Part shown: piece after piece, positions 45,144 through 54,233 of the stretch
Position numbering within the stretch: the stretch's first letter is position 1
How the letters are laid out: every line of letters begins with the position of its first letter
Origin: Sphingobium sp. B2D3C
GTDB taxonomy: Bacteria > Pseudomonadota > Alphaproteobacteria > Sphingomonadales > Sphingomonadaceae
Length of the DNA: 64,000 bases
Direction of reading: 5' to 3'
Assembly: GCF_025961835.1 (NCBI RefSeq)
Contig: NZ_JAOQOK010000001.1
Span: forward strand, 310,001-374,000
Translations under genes and position numbers: made by a program
Notes under the pieces: generated by a model
Database searches by the model: none
The model's input: only the letters and a program-made list of their open reading frames with translations
What the model was told of the DNA's origin: nothing

Positions 45144-45211
45144 TCTCCCCTGCTCAGAAAAGGGGCCGGGGGTGGCGGCGATGCGCCAGCATCGCTTAGC
45201 CAGAGAGTGAC
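45144..45211. repeat. Palindromic intergenic repeat, copy 3 (left half)
   Basis: TCTCCCCTGCTCAGAAAAGGGG, then CCGGGGGTGGCGGCGATGCG with GCGATGCGCCAGCATCGC as inner stem, and GAGAGTGACTG. It has the same block order as the left half of 17128-17250; the right-hand CACCACCCC block is missing. It sits 14 bases after the DUF3617-like stop and before queC. Confidence 0.6.
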
Positions 45212-45317
45212 TGTAACGGCGTTCTCCCGCTCGAGCGCAATTCTCTCCCAGCTCGCGAAACCCGAAATCATCTCATCCCGTGACAGGGGCAGGGGATTTG
45301 CGCTAGCGCGGGGCATC

Positions 45318-46022
45318 ATGTCACCGATATCGTCTGCATCGCACGCCCCCATGGCGGTTGTCCTCCTTTCCGGCGGACTCGACTCGATGGTCGCCGGCGG
45401 ACTGGCGCGCGAGGCGGGTTATCGCCTCGCCGCGCTCACCATCGATTATCAGCAGCGCCACCGTGTCGAGCTGGAGGCCGCCAAGCGCGTGGCGGCCGCG
45501 CTGGAGGTGGAGCGCCATGTCGTGCTGCCGCTCGACCTCTCGCTGTTCGGTGGATCGGCGCTGACCGCCGACATCGACGTGCCCAAGGAGGGCGTGGGCG
45601 AGGGCATTCCGATCACTTATGTGCCGGCGCGCAACACGATCTTCCTCTCGCTCACGCTTGGCCTGGCCGAGGTGGTGGGGGCAGAGCGCATCTACATCGG
45701 GGTGAATGCGCTCGATTATTCTGGTTATCCTGACTGCCGGCCGGAGTTCATCGCTGCCTTTCAGCATATGGCATCGCTGGCCACCAAGCAGGGCGTGGAA
45801 GGCGCGCCGGTGCAGATTGCCACGCCGCTCCAATATATGAGCAAGGCGCAGATCGCCGCCGAGGCGGCGCGGTTGGGGCTGGATGCCGGCATGAGCTGGT
45901 CCTGCTACGATCCGACGCCCGAAGGCCTGCATTGCGGCCTGTGCGATAGCTGTCGCCTGCGCGCGAAGGGCTATCAGGAAGCCGGCTTGCCCGACCCGAC
46001 GCGTTACGCGACGCATCCCTGA
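45318..46022 (+). CDS. queC: 7-cyano-7-deazaguanine synthase
   Basis: ATP-dependent enzyme that turns 7-carboxy-7-deazaguanine into preQ0 for queuosine in tRNA; 234 residues. The PP-loop is [50 protein letters not shown] [18 protein letters not shown] and the zinc site [21 protein letters not shown] with four cysteines are all present. ATG 45318 is used; ATG 45351 starts closer to the PP-loop and is possible. It is 9 bases upstream of queE, forming a queuosine operon. Confidence 0.95.
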   Translation: MSPISSASHAPMAVVLLSGGLDSMVAGGLAREAGYRLAALTIDYQQRHRVELEAAKRVAAALEVERHVVLPLDLSLFGGSALTADIDVPKEGVGEGIPITYVPARNTIFLSLTLGLAEVVGAERIYIGVNALDYSGYPDCRPEFIAAFQHMASLATKQGVEGAPVQIATPLQYMSKAQIAAEAARLGLDAGMSWSCYDPTPEGLHCGLCDSCRLRAKGYQEAGLPDPTRYATHP

Positions 46023-46031
46023 GCCGCGCTG

Positions 46032-46673
46032 ATGAGCTACGCCGTCAAGGAAATGTTCCTCACCTTGCAGGGCGAAGGGATGCAGGCCGGTCGCCGGGCG
46101 GTGTTCCTGCGCTTTGCCGGCTGCAATCTCTGGTCCGGACGAGAGCAGGATCGGGCAAGCGCGATCTGCCAGTTTTGCGACACGGATTTCGTGGGGACGG
46201 ATGGGGAGAATGGCGGTCGCTTCGGCGCGGCACCGGCGCTCGCGCAGGCCGTGGCCGATCTCTGGGGTGATGAGGCCGGTCAGCGGTTCGTCGTCATCAC
46301 CGGCGGCGAGCCGATGCTGCAGCTCGATGCCGCGCTGATCGACGCACTCCATGCCGCCGGCTTTGAAATCGCGGTGGAGAGCAATGGCACGCTGGCGGCG
46401 ACGCCGGGCGTCGATTGGCTCTGCATCAGCCCCAAGGCGGGCAGTAGCGTGACGCAGCGTCGGGGTGATGAGCTCAAGCTGGTCTGGCCGCAGCCTGGAA
46501 TCGACCCGGCCGAGCTGCTGGATTGGGACTTCGGCCAGTTTCTTGTGCAGCCGATGGATAGCGGCACCCTGGAGGCGAATGCCGCAAACCGGGAGGCCGC
46601 CATCGCGCTGGTCCTGTCAGACAGCCGCTGGCGACTGTCCCTGCAGACCCACAAGCTGCTCGGGCTGAAGTAG
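46032..46673 (+). CDS. queE: 7-carboxy-7-deazaguanine synthase (radical SAM), CX14CX2C type
   Basis: Radical SAM enzyme of 213 residues that contracts 6-carboxytetrahydropterin to 7-carboxy-7-deazaguanine. The FeS cysteines are in CNLWSGREQDRASAICQFC: a CX14CX2C spacing instead of the usual CX3CX2C, a variant known in some QueE groups. Other signatures are FLTLQGEGMQAGRRAVFLRFAGC, VITGGEPMLQLD, VESNGTLAATPGVDWLCISPK and FLVQPMD. It works directly before QueC. QueD is not in the window. Confidence 0.95.
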   Translation: MSYAVKEMFLTLQGEGMQAGRRAVFLRFAGCNLWSGREQDRASAICQFCDTDFVGTDGENGGRFGAAPALAQAVADLWGDEAGQRFVVITGGEPMLQLDAALIDALHAAGFEIAVESNGTLAATPGVDWLCISPKAGSSVTQRRGDELKLVWPQPGIDPAELLDWDFGQFLVQPMDSGTLEANAANREAAIALVLSDSRWRLSLQTHKLLGLK

Positions 46674-46675
46674 GG

Positions 46676-46954
46676 TTACTCCGAGGCGACGGTCTCAGTG
46701 TCTTCAGAGCTGGCATTGGCGGCGGGCTCGCTCGTCTGCTTGCGGCTGACGCTGCCGGCATTGCCGACCGCGCCCAGGCCATCGGCCTTCACGGCATCGA
46801 GGTCGGTCATCGAATCGTTCACCGTGCCTTCCAGCACATTCATGTCGCGCATTTCGACCGTGTTGCCCGGCGCGTCCTTGGCGCCGTCGCAGCCCGCGAG
46901 CGCGAGGCCGCCCATGGCCGCGAGCAGAAGAAGGGGAACATGGGTCTTGCGCAT
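46676..46954 (-). CDS. Small lipoprotein, unknown
   Basis: A 92-residue lipoprotein. The start ATG 46954 follows AAAGGA at proper spacing; the ATG at 46963 is too close to it. The signal MRKTHVPLLLLAAMGGLALAGC ends in the lipobox LAGC. The mature part is acidic and Ser/Asn/Thr rich without recognisable domain (DMNVLEGTVNDSMTDLDAVKADG). The gene converges with queE. Likely anchored in the inner or outer membrane. Confidence 0.7.
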   Translation of the reverse strand: MRKTHVPLLLLAAMGGLALAGCDGAKDAPGNTVEMRDMNVLEGTVNDSMTDLDAVKADGLGAVGNAGSVSRKQTSEPAANASSEDTETVASE

Positions 46955-47100
46955 CAGCGGCATCCTTTCTGGTCTTCTTGGTCGTGGCCGATTTCCCGAT
47001 CGGTCGAGGCCCCCTCGGCAGCACGAAGAGCCGGTCTTAAAGAGGGATGCTGCAGGGCTCAAGGGGCCGTGGAACCCGACCACCCCATGGCTGCGGCCGT

Positions 47101-47781
47101 TCACCCGCCGTCGGAGTCAAGCGCTGCCAGCATGGCCAGCAGATGCGATTGGAGAATGGCATCGAGGTGGTGCATGTCGGCCGGGCGTCCCAGATCAGCC
47201 AGGCTGGTGACGCCCAGATCGCTGATTCCGCAGGGCACGATGCCGCTATAATGGCCAAGGTCCGGCGCGACATTGATGGAGAGGCCGTGCAGGGTCACCC
47301 ATTTGCGGACCCGCACGCCGATGGCGCCGATCTTGGCCTCCGCCCCGTGCGGCCCCTGCGTCCAGACGCCGACGCGGCCATCCACGGTCCAGGCCTCGAC
47401 GCCGAGATCGGCCAGCGCGGCGACCATCCACTGCTCGAGCGCGCGGACGAAGCGCCGCACATCGCGCCCGCGTCGGCCCAAATCGAGATTGAGGTAGACG
47501 ACGCGCTGGCCGGGGCCGTGATAGGTATATTGCCCGCCGCGCCCCGTGACATGGACGGGAAAGACTGGTGCCAGAAGATCGGTCGAGAGCGCGCTGGTGC
47601 CGGCGGTGTAGAGCGGGGGATGTTCCACCAGCCAGATGCGTTCGCGCGCCTCGCCAGCGGCAATCGCCGCGACGCGCGCATCCATATCGGCCAGCGCGCT
47701 TTCATAATCGAGCAATCCCGGCTCGATCCGCCACTCAGGGCTGGCCGGGAAATCCTGTTCGGGGAGGGAAGGTGCGGTCAT
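47101..47781 (-). CDS. lipB: Octanoyltransferase
   Basis: Moves octanoyl groups from acyl carrier protein to lipoyl domains; 226 residues or so. [22 protein letters not shown] and [32 protein letters not shown] are the LipB signatures; the Lys in VRKW and the Cys in VPCGI are the catalytic pair. The start ATG 47781 removes 12 residues (from 47817) that lack homology. It is monocistronic here and divergent from a membrane protein gene. Confidence 0.94.
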   Translation of the reverse strand: MTAPSLPEQDFPASPEWRIEPGLLDYESALADMDARVAAIAAGEARERIWLVEHPPLYTAGTSALSTDLLAPVFPVHVTGRGGQYTYHGPGQRVVYLNLDLGRRGRDVRRFVRALEQWMVAALADLGVEAWTVDGRVGVWTQGPHGAEAKIGAIGVRVRKWVTLHGLSINVAPDLGHYSGIVPCGISDLGVTSLADLGRPADMHHLDAILQSHLLAMLAALDSDGG

Positions 47782-47885
47782 CCCGCCCGAGATGCGATCT
47801 GCGACCAAATTTGGCAAGGCATGGCTCGCCTATGGCGCGCGGGGCAGATATTGCCTATCGAGCGCGGAAACGGGAGCACAAGCGG

Positions 47886-48647
47886 TTGAGCAGGATCGAT
47901 CTGGCAGCGATATGGGACGACGCCAAGCAGATGGGCGCGGCAAACCGTGACATTCTGGGCGCCGTGGCCGGCATGTTCATGTTCCTGCCCGCTCTGGTGG
48001 CCGAGCAGCTCGTCAAGCAGCCCGAGCCGCTCGCCGAGAACGCCACCAACGACATGATGCTGGCGCGGCTGACCCAATATGCCGAGCTGAACTGGCCGGT
48101 ACTGCTGGCCTTCGCTGCCATCTCGTCCTTCGCCGTGCTGGCGATGCACGCGCTGCTGCTGCGTGGCGAGCGACCGACGGTGCGGGAGGCTCTGGTCATG
48201 GCTCTTCCGGTCCTGCCCGGTTTCTTCCTTGCGAATCTTCTGCAGGGACTGGGCGCCATGGGCGGCTTCATGCTCTTCATTCTGCCCGGCTGCTATCTGA
48301 TCGGCCGGCTGGCCTTGATCGCGCCGGTCGCCGCAGCGGAGTCGCAGCGCAACCCGCTCACTATCCTCCAGCGCAGTGCCGCGCTGACGCGGGGGAACGG
48401 GTGGCGCGTGTTCGGCGTGCTCGGCCTGATTTTCATCATGATGATCATGCTGGGGGTCGTGCTCACCTCCGTCGTGGGGGTGGTCGCCGAGCTGTTGCTG
48501 CCGGCCGACATCGCCGACCTGCTGATCGCGATGGTCTCCGCGCTGGTGGAAACCGCCCGGACGGTCCTCGTCGTGCTGATCTGCGCCGCGCTCTACCGTG
48601 CGACGGCGGGTGCGCCGGCAGCCGGAGCGCCGTTCAGCTCCAGGTGA
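47886..48647 (+). CDS. Integral membrane protein, GPDPase-membrane-domain-like
   Basis: About 253 residues with five or six helices: ILGAVAGMFMFLPALVA, WPVLLAFAAISSFAVLAMHALLL, ALPVLPGFFLANLL, MGGFMLFILPGCYLIGRLALIAPVAAAE, VFGVLGLIFIMMIMLGVVLTSVVGVVAELLL and a last one. The repeated G-Y-L-x-x-R-L-x-L-x-x-P pattern resembles the membrane domain of glycerophosphodiester phosphodiesterases. The start is uncertain: TTG 47886 has GGGAG upstream, ATG 47832 would add 18 basic residues. Its last 14 bases overlap the end of hemF on the other strand. Confidence 0.7.
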   Translation: MSRIDLAAIWDDAKQMGAANRDILGAVAGMFMFLPALVAEQLVKQPEPLAENATNDMMLARLTQYAELNWPVLLAFAAISSFAVLAMHALLLRGERPTVREALVMALPVLPGFFLANLLQGLGAMGGFMLFILPGCYLIGRLALIAPVAAAESQRNPLTILQRSAALTRGNGWRVFGVLGLIFIMMIMLGVVLTSVVGVVAELLLPADIADLLIAMVSALVETARTVLVVLICAALYRATAGAPAAGAPFSSR

Positions 48648-49515
48648 CGCGCGGCGGCAGGCTCATCAGGATTGCGTCGATATTGCCGCCGGTCTTGAGG
48701 CCGAACAGCGTGCCGCGATCATGCACGAGGTTGAACTCGACATAGCGGCCGCGCCATTCGAGCAACTGCGCTTCCTGCTCCGCCGTCCATGGCAATCCCA
48801 TGCGGCGGCGCACGATTCGCGGAAAGGCCTCCAGAAACGCCTCGCCCACCGCCTGGGTGAAGGCGAAGCTCTCCTCGAACGGCCCTTCGAGATGGTCGTA
48901 GAAAATCCCGCCCACGCCCCGGTGAGCCTGGCGGTGGGGAATGTAGAAATACTCCTCCGCCCATTTGCTGAAGCGCGGATAGTAGCTCTCGTCATGCGCA
49001 TCGCAGGCGCGGCGCAGCGTGTCGTGAAAATCCGCTGTGTCTTCTTCATAGACGATGGGCGGATTGAGGTCCGCGCCGCCGCCGAACCAGCGCTTGGTCG
49101 TGACCAACATGCGCGTGTTCATGTGTACGGCCGGCACATGCGGATTGGCCATATGCGCCACGAGGCTGATGCCGGTGGCGAAAAAGCCGGGCTGCTCCTC
49201 GCCCGCGCCGTGGATCGTGCGGGCGAATTCGGGCGAGAAGGCGCCGCCGACCGTCGAGACATTCACCCCGACCTTCTCGAACACCTTGCCCTTCATCACC
49301 CCGCGCACGCCGCCGCCGCCACCGCCCTGTTCAATGGGGCCGGAGGGCTGGCCGTCACTCTCGCGCCACCAGGACAGATAATCGAACGCCGCATCGCTGC
49401 CCGCTTCCCGCTCGATGGCTTCGAACGCGGCGCAGATACGGTCCCGCAGGCTTTCGAACCAGGCGCGGGCGGCCAGCTGTTGATCGTCGAGGCTGTTGGG
49501 AGCGGTGGAAGTCAT
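48634..49515 (-). CDS. hemF: Oxygen-dependent coproporphyrinogen III oxidase
   Basis: Haem-synthesis enzyme of 293 residues that decarboxylates coproporphyrinogen III aerobically in the cytoplasm. Typical segments are GGVRGVMKGKVFEKVGVNVSTVGG, GISLVAHMANPHVPAVHMNTRML, RWFGGGADLNPPIVYEEDTADFH, FYIPHRQAHRGVGGIFYDHLEG and RYVEFNLVHDRGTLFGLKTGGNIDAILMSLPP. The ATG overlaps the trmL stop by four bases, so both come from one transcript. Confidence 0.96.
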   Translation of the reverse strand: MTSTAPNSLDDQQLAARAWFESLRDRICAAFEAIEREAGSDAAFDYLSWWRESDGQPSGPIEQGGGGGGVRGVMKGKVFEKVGVNVSTVGGAFSPEFARTIHGAGEEQPGFFATGISLVAHMANPHVPAVHMNTRMLVTTKRWFGGGADLNPPIVYEEDTADFHDTLRRACDAHDESYYPRFSKWAEEYFYIPHRQAHRGVGGIFYDHLEGPFEESFAFTQAVGEAFLEAFPRIVRRRMGLPWTAEQEAQLLEWRGRYVEFNLVHDRGTLFGLKTGGNIDAILMSLPPRVTWS

Positions 49516-49970
49516 GCGGGGAAAAGTCCGGTCTGTCTGAGAGCTTCGCCAAGCGCGATGCCAGTTGCCACCGCGACGTTCAAGGAGCGAAAGCCCGGCG
49601 CCATGGGAATCCGCACGCGCAAAGCCGCTTGTGCGTGGATCGCCTCGGGCAGACCGGCGCTCTCGCGGCCCAGCAAGAGGATGTCGTCGCGCTGGAAGCT
49701 GGCCTGAGGCAGGGGCACGCTGCCGACGCTGGTCAGCGCCACCAGACGCGCGCCATCCTTCAGTCGCTCGGCGATGAAGCTCTCAAAGTCCACATGCCGC
49801 GTCACATCGGCCTGCGCGCCATAATCCATGGACGCCCGGCGCAGCTGCGCGTCGGACACCGGAAAGCCGCAGGGAAGGATGATGTCGACCGGGATCTGCC
49901 AGCAGGCGGCCAGTCGCAGGATGGTGCCGACGTTGCCGGCGATATCGGGCTGATAGAGGGCGATGCGCAT
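49512..49970 (-). CDS. trmL: tRNA (cytidine(34)-2'-O)-methyltransferase
   Basis: SPOUT-fold SAM methyltransferase of 152 residues that methylates the wobble base of tRNA-Leu in E. coli. The knot motifs are IALYQPDIAGNVGTILRLAAC at the N-terminus, then LLGRESAGLPEAI, and RIPMAPGFRSLNVAVATGIALGEALRQ at the C-terminus, all in the right order. ATG 49970 is followed by the conserved start. It leads the trmL-hemF pair and diverges from petA. Confidence 0.94.
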   Translation of the reverse strand: MRIALYQPDIAGNVGTILRLAACWQIPVDIILPCGFPVSDAQLRRASMDYGAQADVTRHVDFESFIAERLKDGARLVALTSVGSVPLPQASFQRDDILLLGRESAGLPEAIHAQAALRVRIPMAPGFRSLNVAVATGIALGEALRQTGLFPA

Positions 49971-50268
49971 CCTTACCTCCTAGCCACGGCCCCTGCGCAA
50001 TCCCAGCCCTCTTGCGCCCGGCTGGAAAAAGGCGGGCGGGCCACGAAATTGAAGGTTGGCAAATCGCAATCAACGGCGCTATCAGGCGCCCGAACGCGCC
50101 GGGACCATCCTGGCGTGCGGTGTGTCGTATCATTCGGCGGACGAGCGGACTTCCGGCCAATAAGGAAGCCTTTCGGTTCGACCGCGCGATCGACTGGCGC
50201 CCGAATCGAGATTTCGGCGTGCACGACGCTCTCGGGCGATCGTGGACAAAGGGAGGCAATGACAAAGC

Positions 50269-50835
50269 ATGGCCACTGAAGTGCAAGGGACGGAAGCTGT
50301 CATGGACGATGGCGAAGGCGTGCGTCGTCGCGACTTCATCAACATCGCAGCCGTGAGTTTCGCTGGTGTTGGCGGTCTCGCCGTTCTGTATCCGCTGATT
50401 ACCCAGATGAGTCCGAGTGCGGACGTGCTGGCGCAGGCGACGACGGAAGTCGATCTGTCGGCAATCCAGGCCGGCCAGGCGATCAAGACGGTGTTCCGCT
50501 CGCAGCCGCTGTTCGTGCGGCATCTGACGGACAAGGAAATTGCCGAGGCGGACGCCGTCAACGTCTCCACCCTGCGCGATCCCCAGACGCTGGAAGAGCG
50601 CACGGTCGACGGCAAGAAGCAGTGGCTGATCACCATGGGCGTGTGCACCCATCTGGGTTGCGTGCCGCTCGGTGCCGGCGAGGGTGAGAACCGGGGCGAG
50701 TTCGGCGGTTATTTCTGCCCGTGCCACGGTTCGAGCTATGATACTGCCGCGCGCATCCGCAAGGGGCCTGCGCCGAAAAACCTCGTGGTTCCGCAGTATA
50801 AGTACACCTCCGACACCGCCATTCTCGTAGGCTGA
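50269..50835 (+). CDS. petA: Ubiquinol-cytochrome c reductase iron-sulfur (Rieske) subunit
   Basis: Rieske protein of the bc1 complex, 188 residues. [25 protein letters not shown] (from residue 19) is a twin-arginine signal-anchor. The [2Fe-2S] cluster ligands are in CTHLGC (126-131) and CPCHGS (150-155). ATG 50269 has GGGAGG 13 bases upstream; ATG 50302 (MDDGEG) with GGGACGGAAG is an alternative 11 residues shorter. It heads the petABC operon. Confidence 0.95.
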   Translation: MATEVQGTEAVMDDGEGVRRRDFINIAAVSFAGVGGLAVLYPLITQMSPSADVLAQATTEVDLSAIQAGQAIKTVFRSQPLFVRHLTDKEIAEADAVNVSTLRDPQTLEERTVDGKKQWLITMGVCTHLGCVPLGAGEGENRGEFGGYFCPCHGSSYDTAARIRKGPAPKNLVVPQYKYTSDTAILVG

Positions 50836-50846
50836 GGATAAAGATA

Positions 50847-52187
50847 ATGAGCTTTCCCTGGGCTGAGCATTACACGCCGAAGCATCCCGTGATGAAGTGG
50901 GTGGATGAGCGCTTGCCGCTCCCGCGCTTCGTCTACAACGCCGTCGGCGGCGGCTATGAAGTGCCGCGCAACCTCAACTATTTCTGGAACTTCGGTGTCC
51001 TCGCGGGCGTCGCGCTGACGATCCAGCTGATCACCGGCATCATCCTCGCCATGCATTATGCGGCGAATGCCGGCGTGGCGTTCGATAGCGTCGAGCACAT
51101 CATGCGCGATGTGAACTCGGGCTGGCTGCTGCGTTATGCGCACGCCAACGGCGCGAGCTTCTTCTTCATCGTCGTCTATCTCCACATTTTCCGCGGCCTC
51201 TATTACGGATCGTACAAGGCGCCGCGCGAAATGGTGTGGCTGCTCGGTGTGGTCATCTTCCTGCTGATGATGGCGACGGCGTTCATGGGCTATGTGCTCC
51301 CCTGGGGTCAGATGAGCTTCTGGGGCGCGCAGGTGATCACCGGCCTCTTCGCCGCCATTCCGGTGGTGGGTGAGCCGATCCAGACCTGGCTGCTCGGCGG
51401 CTTCGCGCCTGGCAATGCCGCGCTCAACCGCTTCTTCTCGCTCCACTATCTGCTGCCCTTCGTGATCGCGGGTGTCATCATCCTGCACATCTGGGCGCTG
51501 CACATTCCCGGCTCGTCCAACCCGACGGGCGTGGAAGTGAAGGGGCCGCAGGATACGGTGCCGTTCCATCCCTATTATACGGCGAAGGACGGTTTCGGCC
51601 TCGGCGTGTTCCTCATCCTCTTCGCACTGGTGCTGTTCTTCGCGCCGAATTCGATGGGTCACCCGGATAACTATATCCAGGCCAACCCGCTTTCGACGCC
51701 GGCGCACATCGTGCCTGAATGGTACTTCTGGCCGTTCTACGCCATTCTGCGCGCCTTCACGATGGATCTGGTGATCCCGTTCACCGGTATCGTGCTGGTT
51801 CCCGCGAAGCTCCTCGGCGTGATGGCGATGTTCTCGTCCATTCTGCTGCTATTCTTCCTGCCGTGGATCGACACCTCGCCGGTCCGCTCGGGCAACTACC
51901 GCCCGCTGTTCAAGAAGTTCTGGTGGCTGCTCATTCTGGACGTGCTCGTGCTCGGCTATTGCGGCGGTGCACCGGCGGAAGAGCCCTATGTCATGATCAG
52001 CCAGATCGCTTCGGCTTATTATTTCGCGCACTTCCTGATCATCTTGCCGATCATTGCGTCCATCGAGCGGCCGCTGCCGCTTCCCGGTTCGATTACCGAA
52101 GCGGTGCTGGCCAAGGGCAAGTTCGAGGGAGAACAGTCTGCACCTCCGGGCATGGGCAGCGATACCCAGCCCACCGGCGCAGCTTAA
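50847..52187 (+). CDS. petB: Cytochrome b of the bc1 complex
   Basis: A 446-residue integral protein with about eight helices that carries haems bL and bH and both quinone sites. Recognisable are [62 protein letters not shown], the [25 protein letters not shown] motif and the [13 protein letters not shown] motif of the Qo site. It is 11 bases after petA and 15 before petC. Fused b6/IV-type length, as in all alphaproteobacterial bc1. Confidence 0.97.
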   Translation: MSFPWAEHYTPKHPVMKWVDERLPLPRFVYNAVGGGYEVPRNLNYFWNFGVLAGVALTIQLITGIILAMHYAANAGVAFDSVEHIMRDVNSGWLLRYAHANGASFFFIVVYLHIFRGLYYGSYKAPREMVWLLGVVIFLLMMATAFMGYVLPWGQMSFWGAQVITGLFAAIPVVGEPIQTWLLGGFAPGNAALNRFFSLHYLLPFVIAGVIILHIWALHIPGSSNPTGVEVKGPQDTVPFHPYYTAKDGFGLGVFLILFALVLFFAPNSMGHPDNYIQANPLSTPAHIVPEWYFWPFYAILRAFTMDLVIPFTGIVLVPAKLLGVMAMFSSILLLFFLPWIDTSPVRSGNYRPLFKKFWWLLILDVLVLGYCGGAPAEEPYVMISQIASAYYFAHFLIILPIIASIERPLPLPGSITEAVLAKGKFEGEQSAPPGMGSDTQPTGAA

Positions 52188-52202
52188 TTAAGGGGTCCGT
52201 CA

Positions 52203-53042
52203 ATGGTTCGTGTCCTGGCCTTCCTTGTCGGCCTGTTTTTCTCCGGCATGCTGCTGCTCAGCTTCATCTGGGGTGGGGTCGCTTATGTGAGCGAGCCGCC
52301 GCAGCCCACGGCTGAGAAGGAGTTCCACCTCCACCCCGAAAAGGCTGGCTTCAGCTTTGAAGGGCCGTTCGGCAAATTCGATCGTGCGCAGTTGCAGCGC
52401 GGCTTCCAGGTCTACACGGAAGTCTGCTCGGCCTGTCACTCGATCCATCAGGTGGCGTTCCGCAGCCTCGCCGACCTTGGCTATAATGAAGCCGAGATCA
52501 AGGCGATCGCCGCAGCCCGTCAGGTGCCGTCGATCGACCCCAGCACGGGTGAACCCAGCACGCGTCCGGGCGTGCCGGCGGACAAGTTCCCGCTGGTCTA
52601 CCCGAACAGCGTGGCTGCCGCTGCCGCCAACAACAACGCCATTCCGCCGGATCTTTCGCTGATCGCGAAGGCCCGTCATGACGGTGCGAACTATGTTCAT
52701 GCGCTGCTGACCGGTTATCGTGAGCAGCCGGCCGAACTGCTGCGCAAGTTCCCCGACGCGAAGACGCCGGAAGGGCTGCACTACAACCCGTACTTCGCGA
52801 ACCTCAACCTCGCGATGGCGCCGCCGCTGACGGCCGAAGGTCAGGTGACCTATGGTGAGGGCCAACCCAAGCCGACCGTCGACCAGATGGCTACGGACGT
52901 CGCTGCCTTCCTGATGTGGACGGCCGAGCCGAAGATGGAAGCGCGCAAGAGCACCGGCATCGCCGTGGTGATCTTCCTGCTGTTCGCGACGGTGCTGGCT
53001 TACATGTCGTACCAGAACATCTGGGCGAACAAGAAGCACTGA
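52203..53042 (+). CDS. petC: Cytochrome c1 of the bc1 complex
   Basis: A 279-residue cytochrome c1. It begins with an N-terminal hydrophobic helix (VRVLAFLVGLFFSGMLLLSFIWGG). The haem motif CSACH is at 75-79 (YTEVCSACHSIHQVAFRSL). The axial Met is probably in NLAMAPPL, and GANYVHALLTGY and YNPYFANLN are usual c1 segments. A C-terminal helix (IAVVIFLLFATVLAYMSY) anchors it. It completes the operon; a strong terminator follows. Confidence 0.96.
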   Translation: MVRVLAFLVGLFFSGMLLLSFIWGGVAYVSEPPQPTAEKEFHLHPEKAGFSFEGPFGKFDRAQLQRGFQVYTEVCSACHSIHQVAFRSLADLGYNEAEIKAIAAARQVPSIDPSTGEPSTRPGVPADKFPLVYPNSVAAAAANNNAIPPDLSLIAKARHDGANYVHALLTGYREQPAELLRKFPDAKTPEGLHYNPYFANLNLAMAPPLTAEGQVTYGEGQPKPTVDQMATDVAAFLMWTAEPKMEARKSTGIAVVIFLLFATVLAYMSYQNIWANKKH

Positions 53043-53080
53043 GGGTTCCTGCCCGGGTCGGCAGGCCCAACGAGATAAGA

Positions 53081-53112
53081 AAAAGGGCGGATCGCAGGAT
53101 CCGCCCTTTTTT
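53081..53112. terminator. Terminator after petC, bidirectional
   Basis: AAAAGGGCGGATC, GCAG, GATCCGCCCTTTT and further Ts. The nearly perfect 13-base stem with A and T flanks serves petC on the plus strand and galU on the minus strand. Confidence 0.9.
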
Positions 53113-53195
53113 ATGTGCCGATGGATATGGGAGGTGGCGCTTGCGTCAGGCGCTGCTGCGCAAGCCCAGGGTCGTTGCGTCGGAGTTGGCGCCTC

Positions 53196-54059
53196 TCAGG
53201 CGAGGAAATCGCGAGCCCAGCTCTTGAGATCGCCGCCCATGGCATCGTCGCGGCAGGCGAGCGCGAAATTGGCCTGGGCAAAGCCGAGCTTCGAGCCGCA
53301 GTCGAAGCGCTCGCCATCGAAGGTCACGCCGTGGAAGGGCTGCTGGCCGATCAGCTTCGCCATGGAATCGGTGAGCTGCACTTCGCCGCCCGCCCCAGCC
53401 TCTTGCGTCGCCAGCAGGGCCATGACCTCGGGCTGCAGAATATAGCGGCCGGGCAGCATCAGGTTGGAGGGCGCCGTGCCCAGCGCCGGCTTCTCGACCA
53501 GGCCCCGGACCTCTGTCAGCACGCCGTCGCGGGCGCCCGGATCGATCACACCATAGCTGGGCGTTTCGTCCACCGGCACTTCCAGTGCGCAGACCAGATT
53601 GCCGCCGACTTTCTCATATTGCTCGATCATCTGGGCCAGACATCCCTTCTGACGGCCGACGAGAAGCTCGTCCGGCAGGATGATGGCAAAGGGCTCGTCG
53701 CCGATGATGTCGCGCGCGCACCAGATCGCATGGCCAAGGCCGCGGGGTTCCTGCTGCCTCACGAAGATCGCATTGCCGGGCGTCAGGCGCGTGCCTTCCA
53801 GCGCCGCGACGCTCTTGCCGCGGTCGGCCTGCGTCCGCTCCAACTCGAAGGCGATATCGAAATGGTCCTCAATGGCGCCCTTGCCGCGCCCGGTGACGAA
53901 TATCATCGTCTCGATGCCCGCTTCCAGCGCTTCATCGACGGCATATTGGATCAGCGGGCGATCAACGACGGGAAGCATTTCCTTCGGCACCGCCTTGGTG
54001 GCGGGCAGGAAGCGAGTGCCAAGCCCGGCGACCGGGAAGACAGCTTTGCGTATCGTCAA
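53196..54059 (-). CDS. galU: UTP-glucose-1-phosphate uridylyltransferase
   Basis: Makes UDP-glucose for exopolysaccharide and lipid glycosylation; 287 residues. The N-terminal nucleotidyltransferase motif is VFPVAGLGTRFLPATKAVPKEMLPVVDRPLIQYAVDEA, with FVTGRGKGAIEDHFD and ILPDELLVG following. EKPALGTAPSNLMLPGRYIL is the sugar-binding part. ugd lies upstream on the same strand, 174 bases away behind its own terminator, so the two steps to UDP-glucuronate are encoded side by side but probably transcribed separately. Confidence 0.95.
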   Translation of the reverse strand: MTIRKAVFPVAGLGTRFLPATKAVPKEMLPVVDRPLIQYAVDEALEAGIETMIFVTGRGKGAIEDHFDIAFELERTQADRGKSVAALEGTRLTPGNAIFVRQQEPRGLGHAIWCARDIIGDEPFAIILPDELLVGRQKGCLAQMIEQYEKVGGNLVCALEVPVDETPSYGVIDPGARDGVLTEVRGLVEKPALGTAPSNLMLPGRYILQPEVMALLATQEAGAGGEVQLTDSMAKLIGQQPFHGVTFDGERFDCGSKLGFAQANFALACRDDAMGGDLKSWARDFLA

Positions 54060-54158
54060 ATGAACCCCCTGATTGCTCTGTCAGTCGTGGACGTGCCTAT
54101 CGAGCATTAAGGTAAAGATACCGCATATTGTTCGATTGGCCGCCCCAAAGGCCGGATG

Positions 54159-54181
54159 AAAAGCCCCCATTTGGTGGGGGC
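54159..54181 (-). terminator. Terminator of ugd
   Basis: On the minus strand GCCCCC, 7-base loop, GGGGGC, then TTTT. It lies 53 bases after the ugd stop codon. Confidence 0.75.
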
Positions 54182-54233
54182 ATCCATCCAGGCCGAGGTC
54201 AGAACGGTCCGTGCGAAACTCGGTTCCGCCGAA

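Noticed and set aside
50259..50279. Tiny frame ATG...TGA in the petA leader
   Set aside because: Only six codons and overlaps the petA start; nothing suggests translation.
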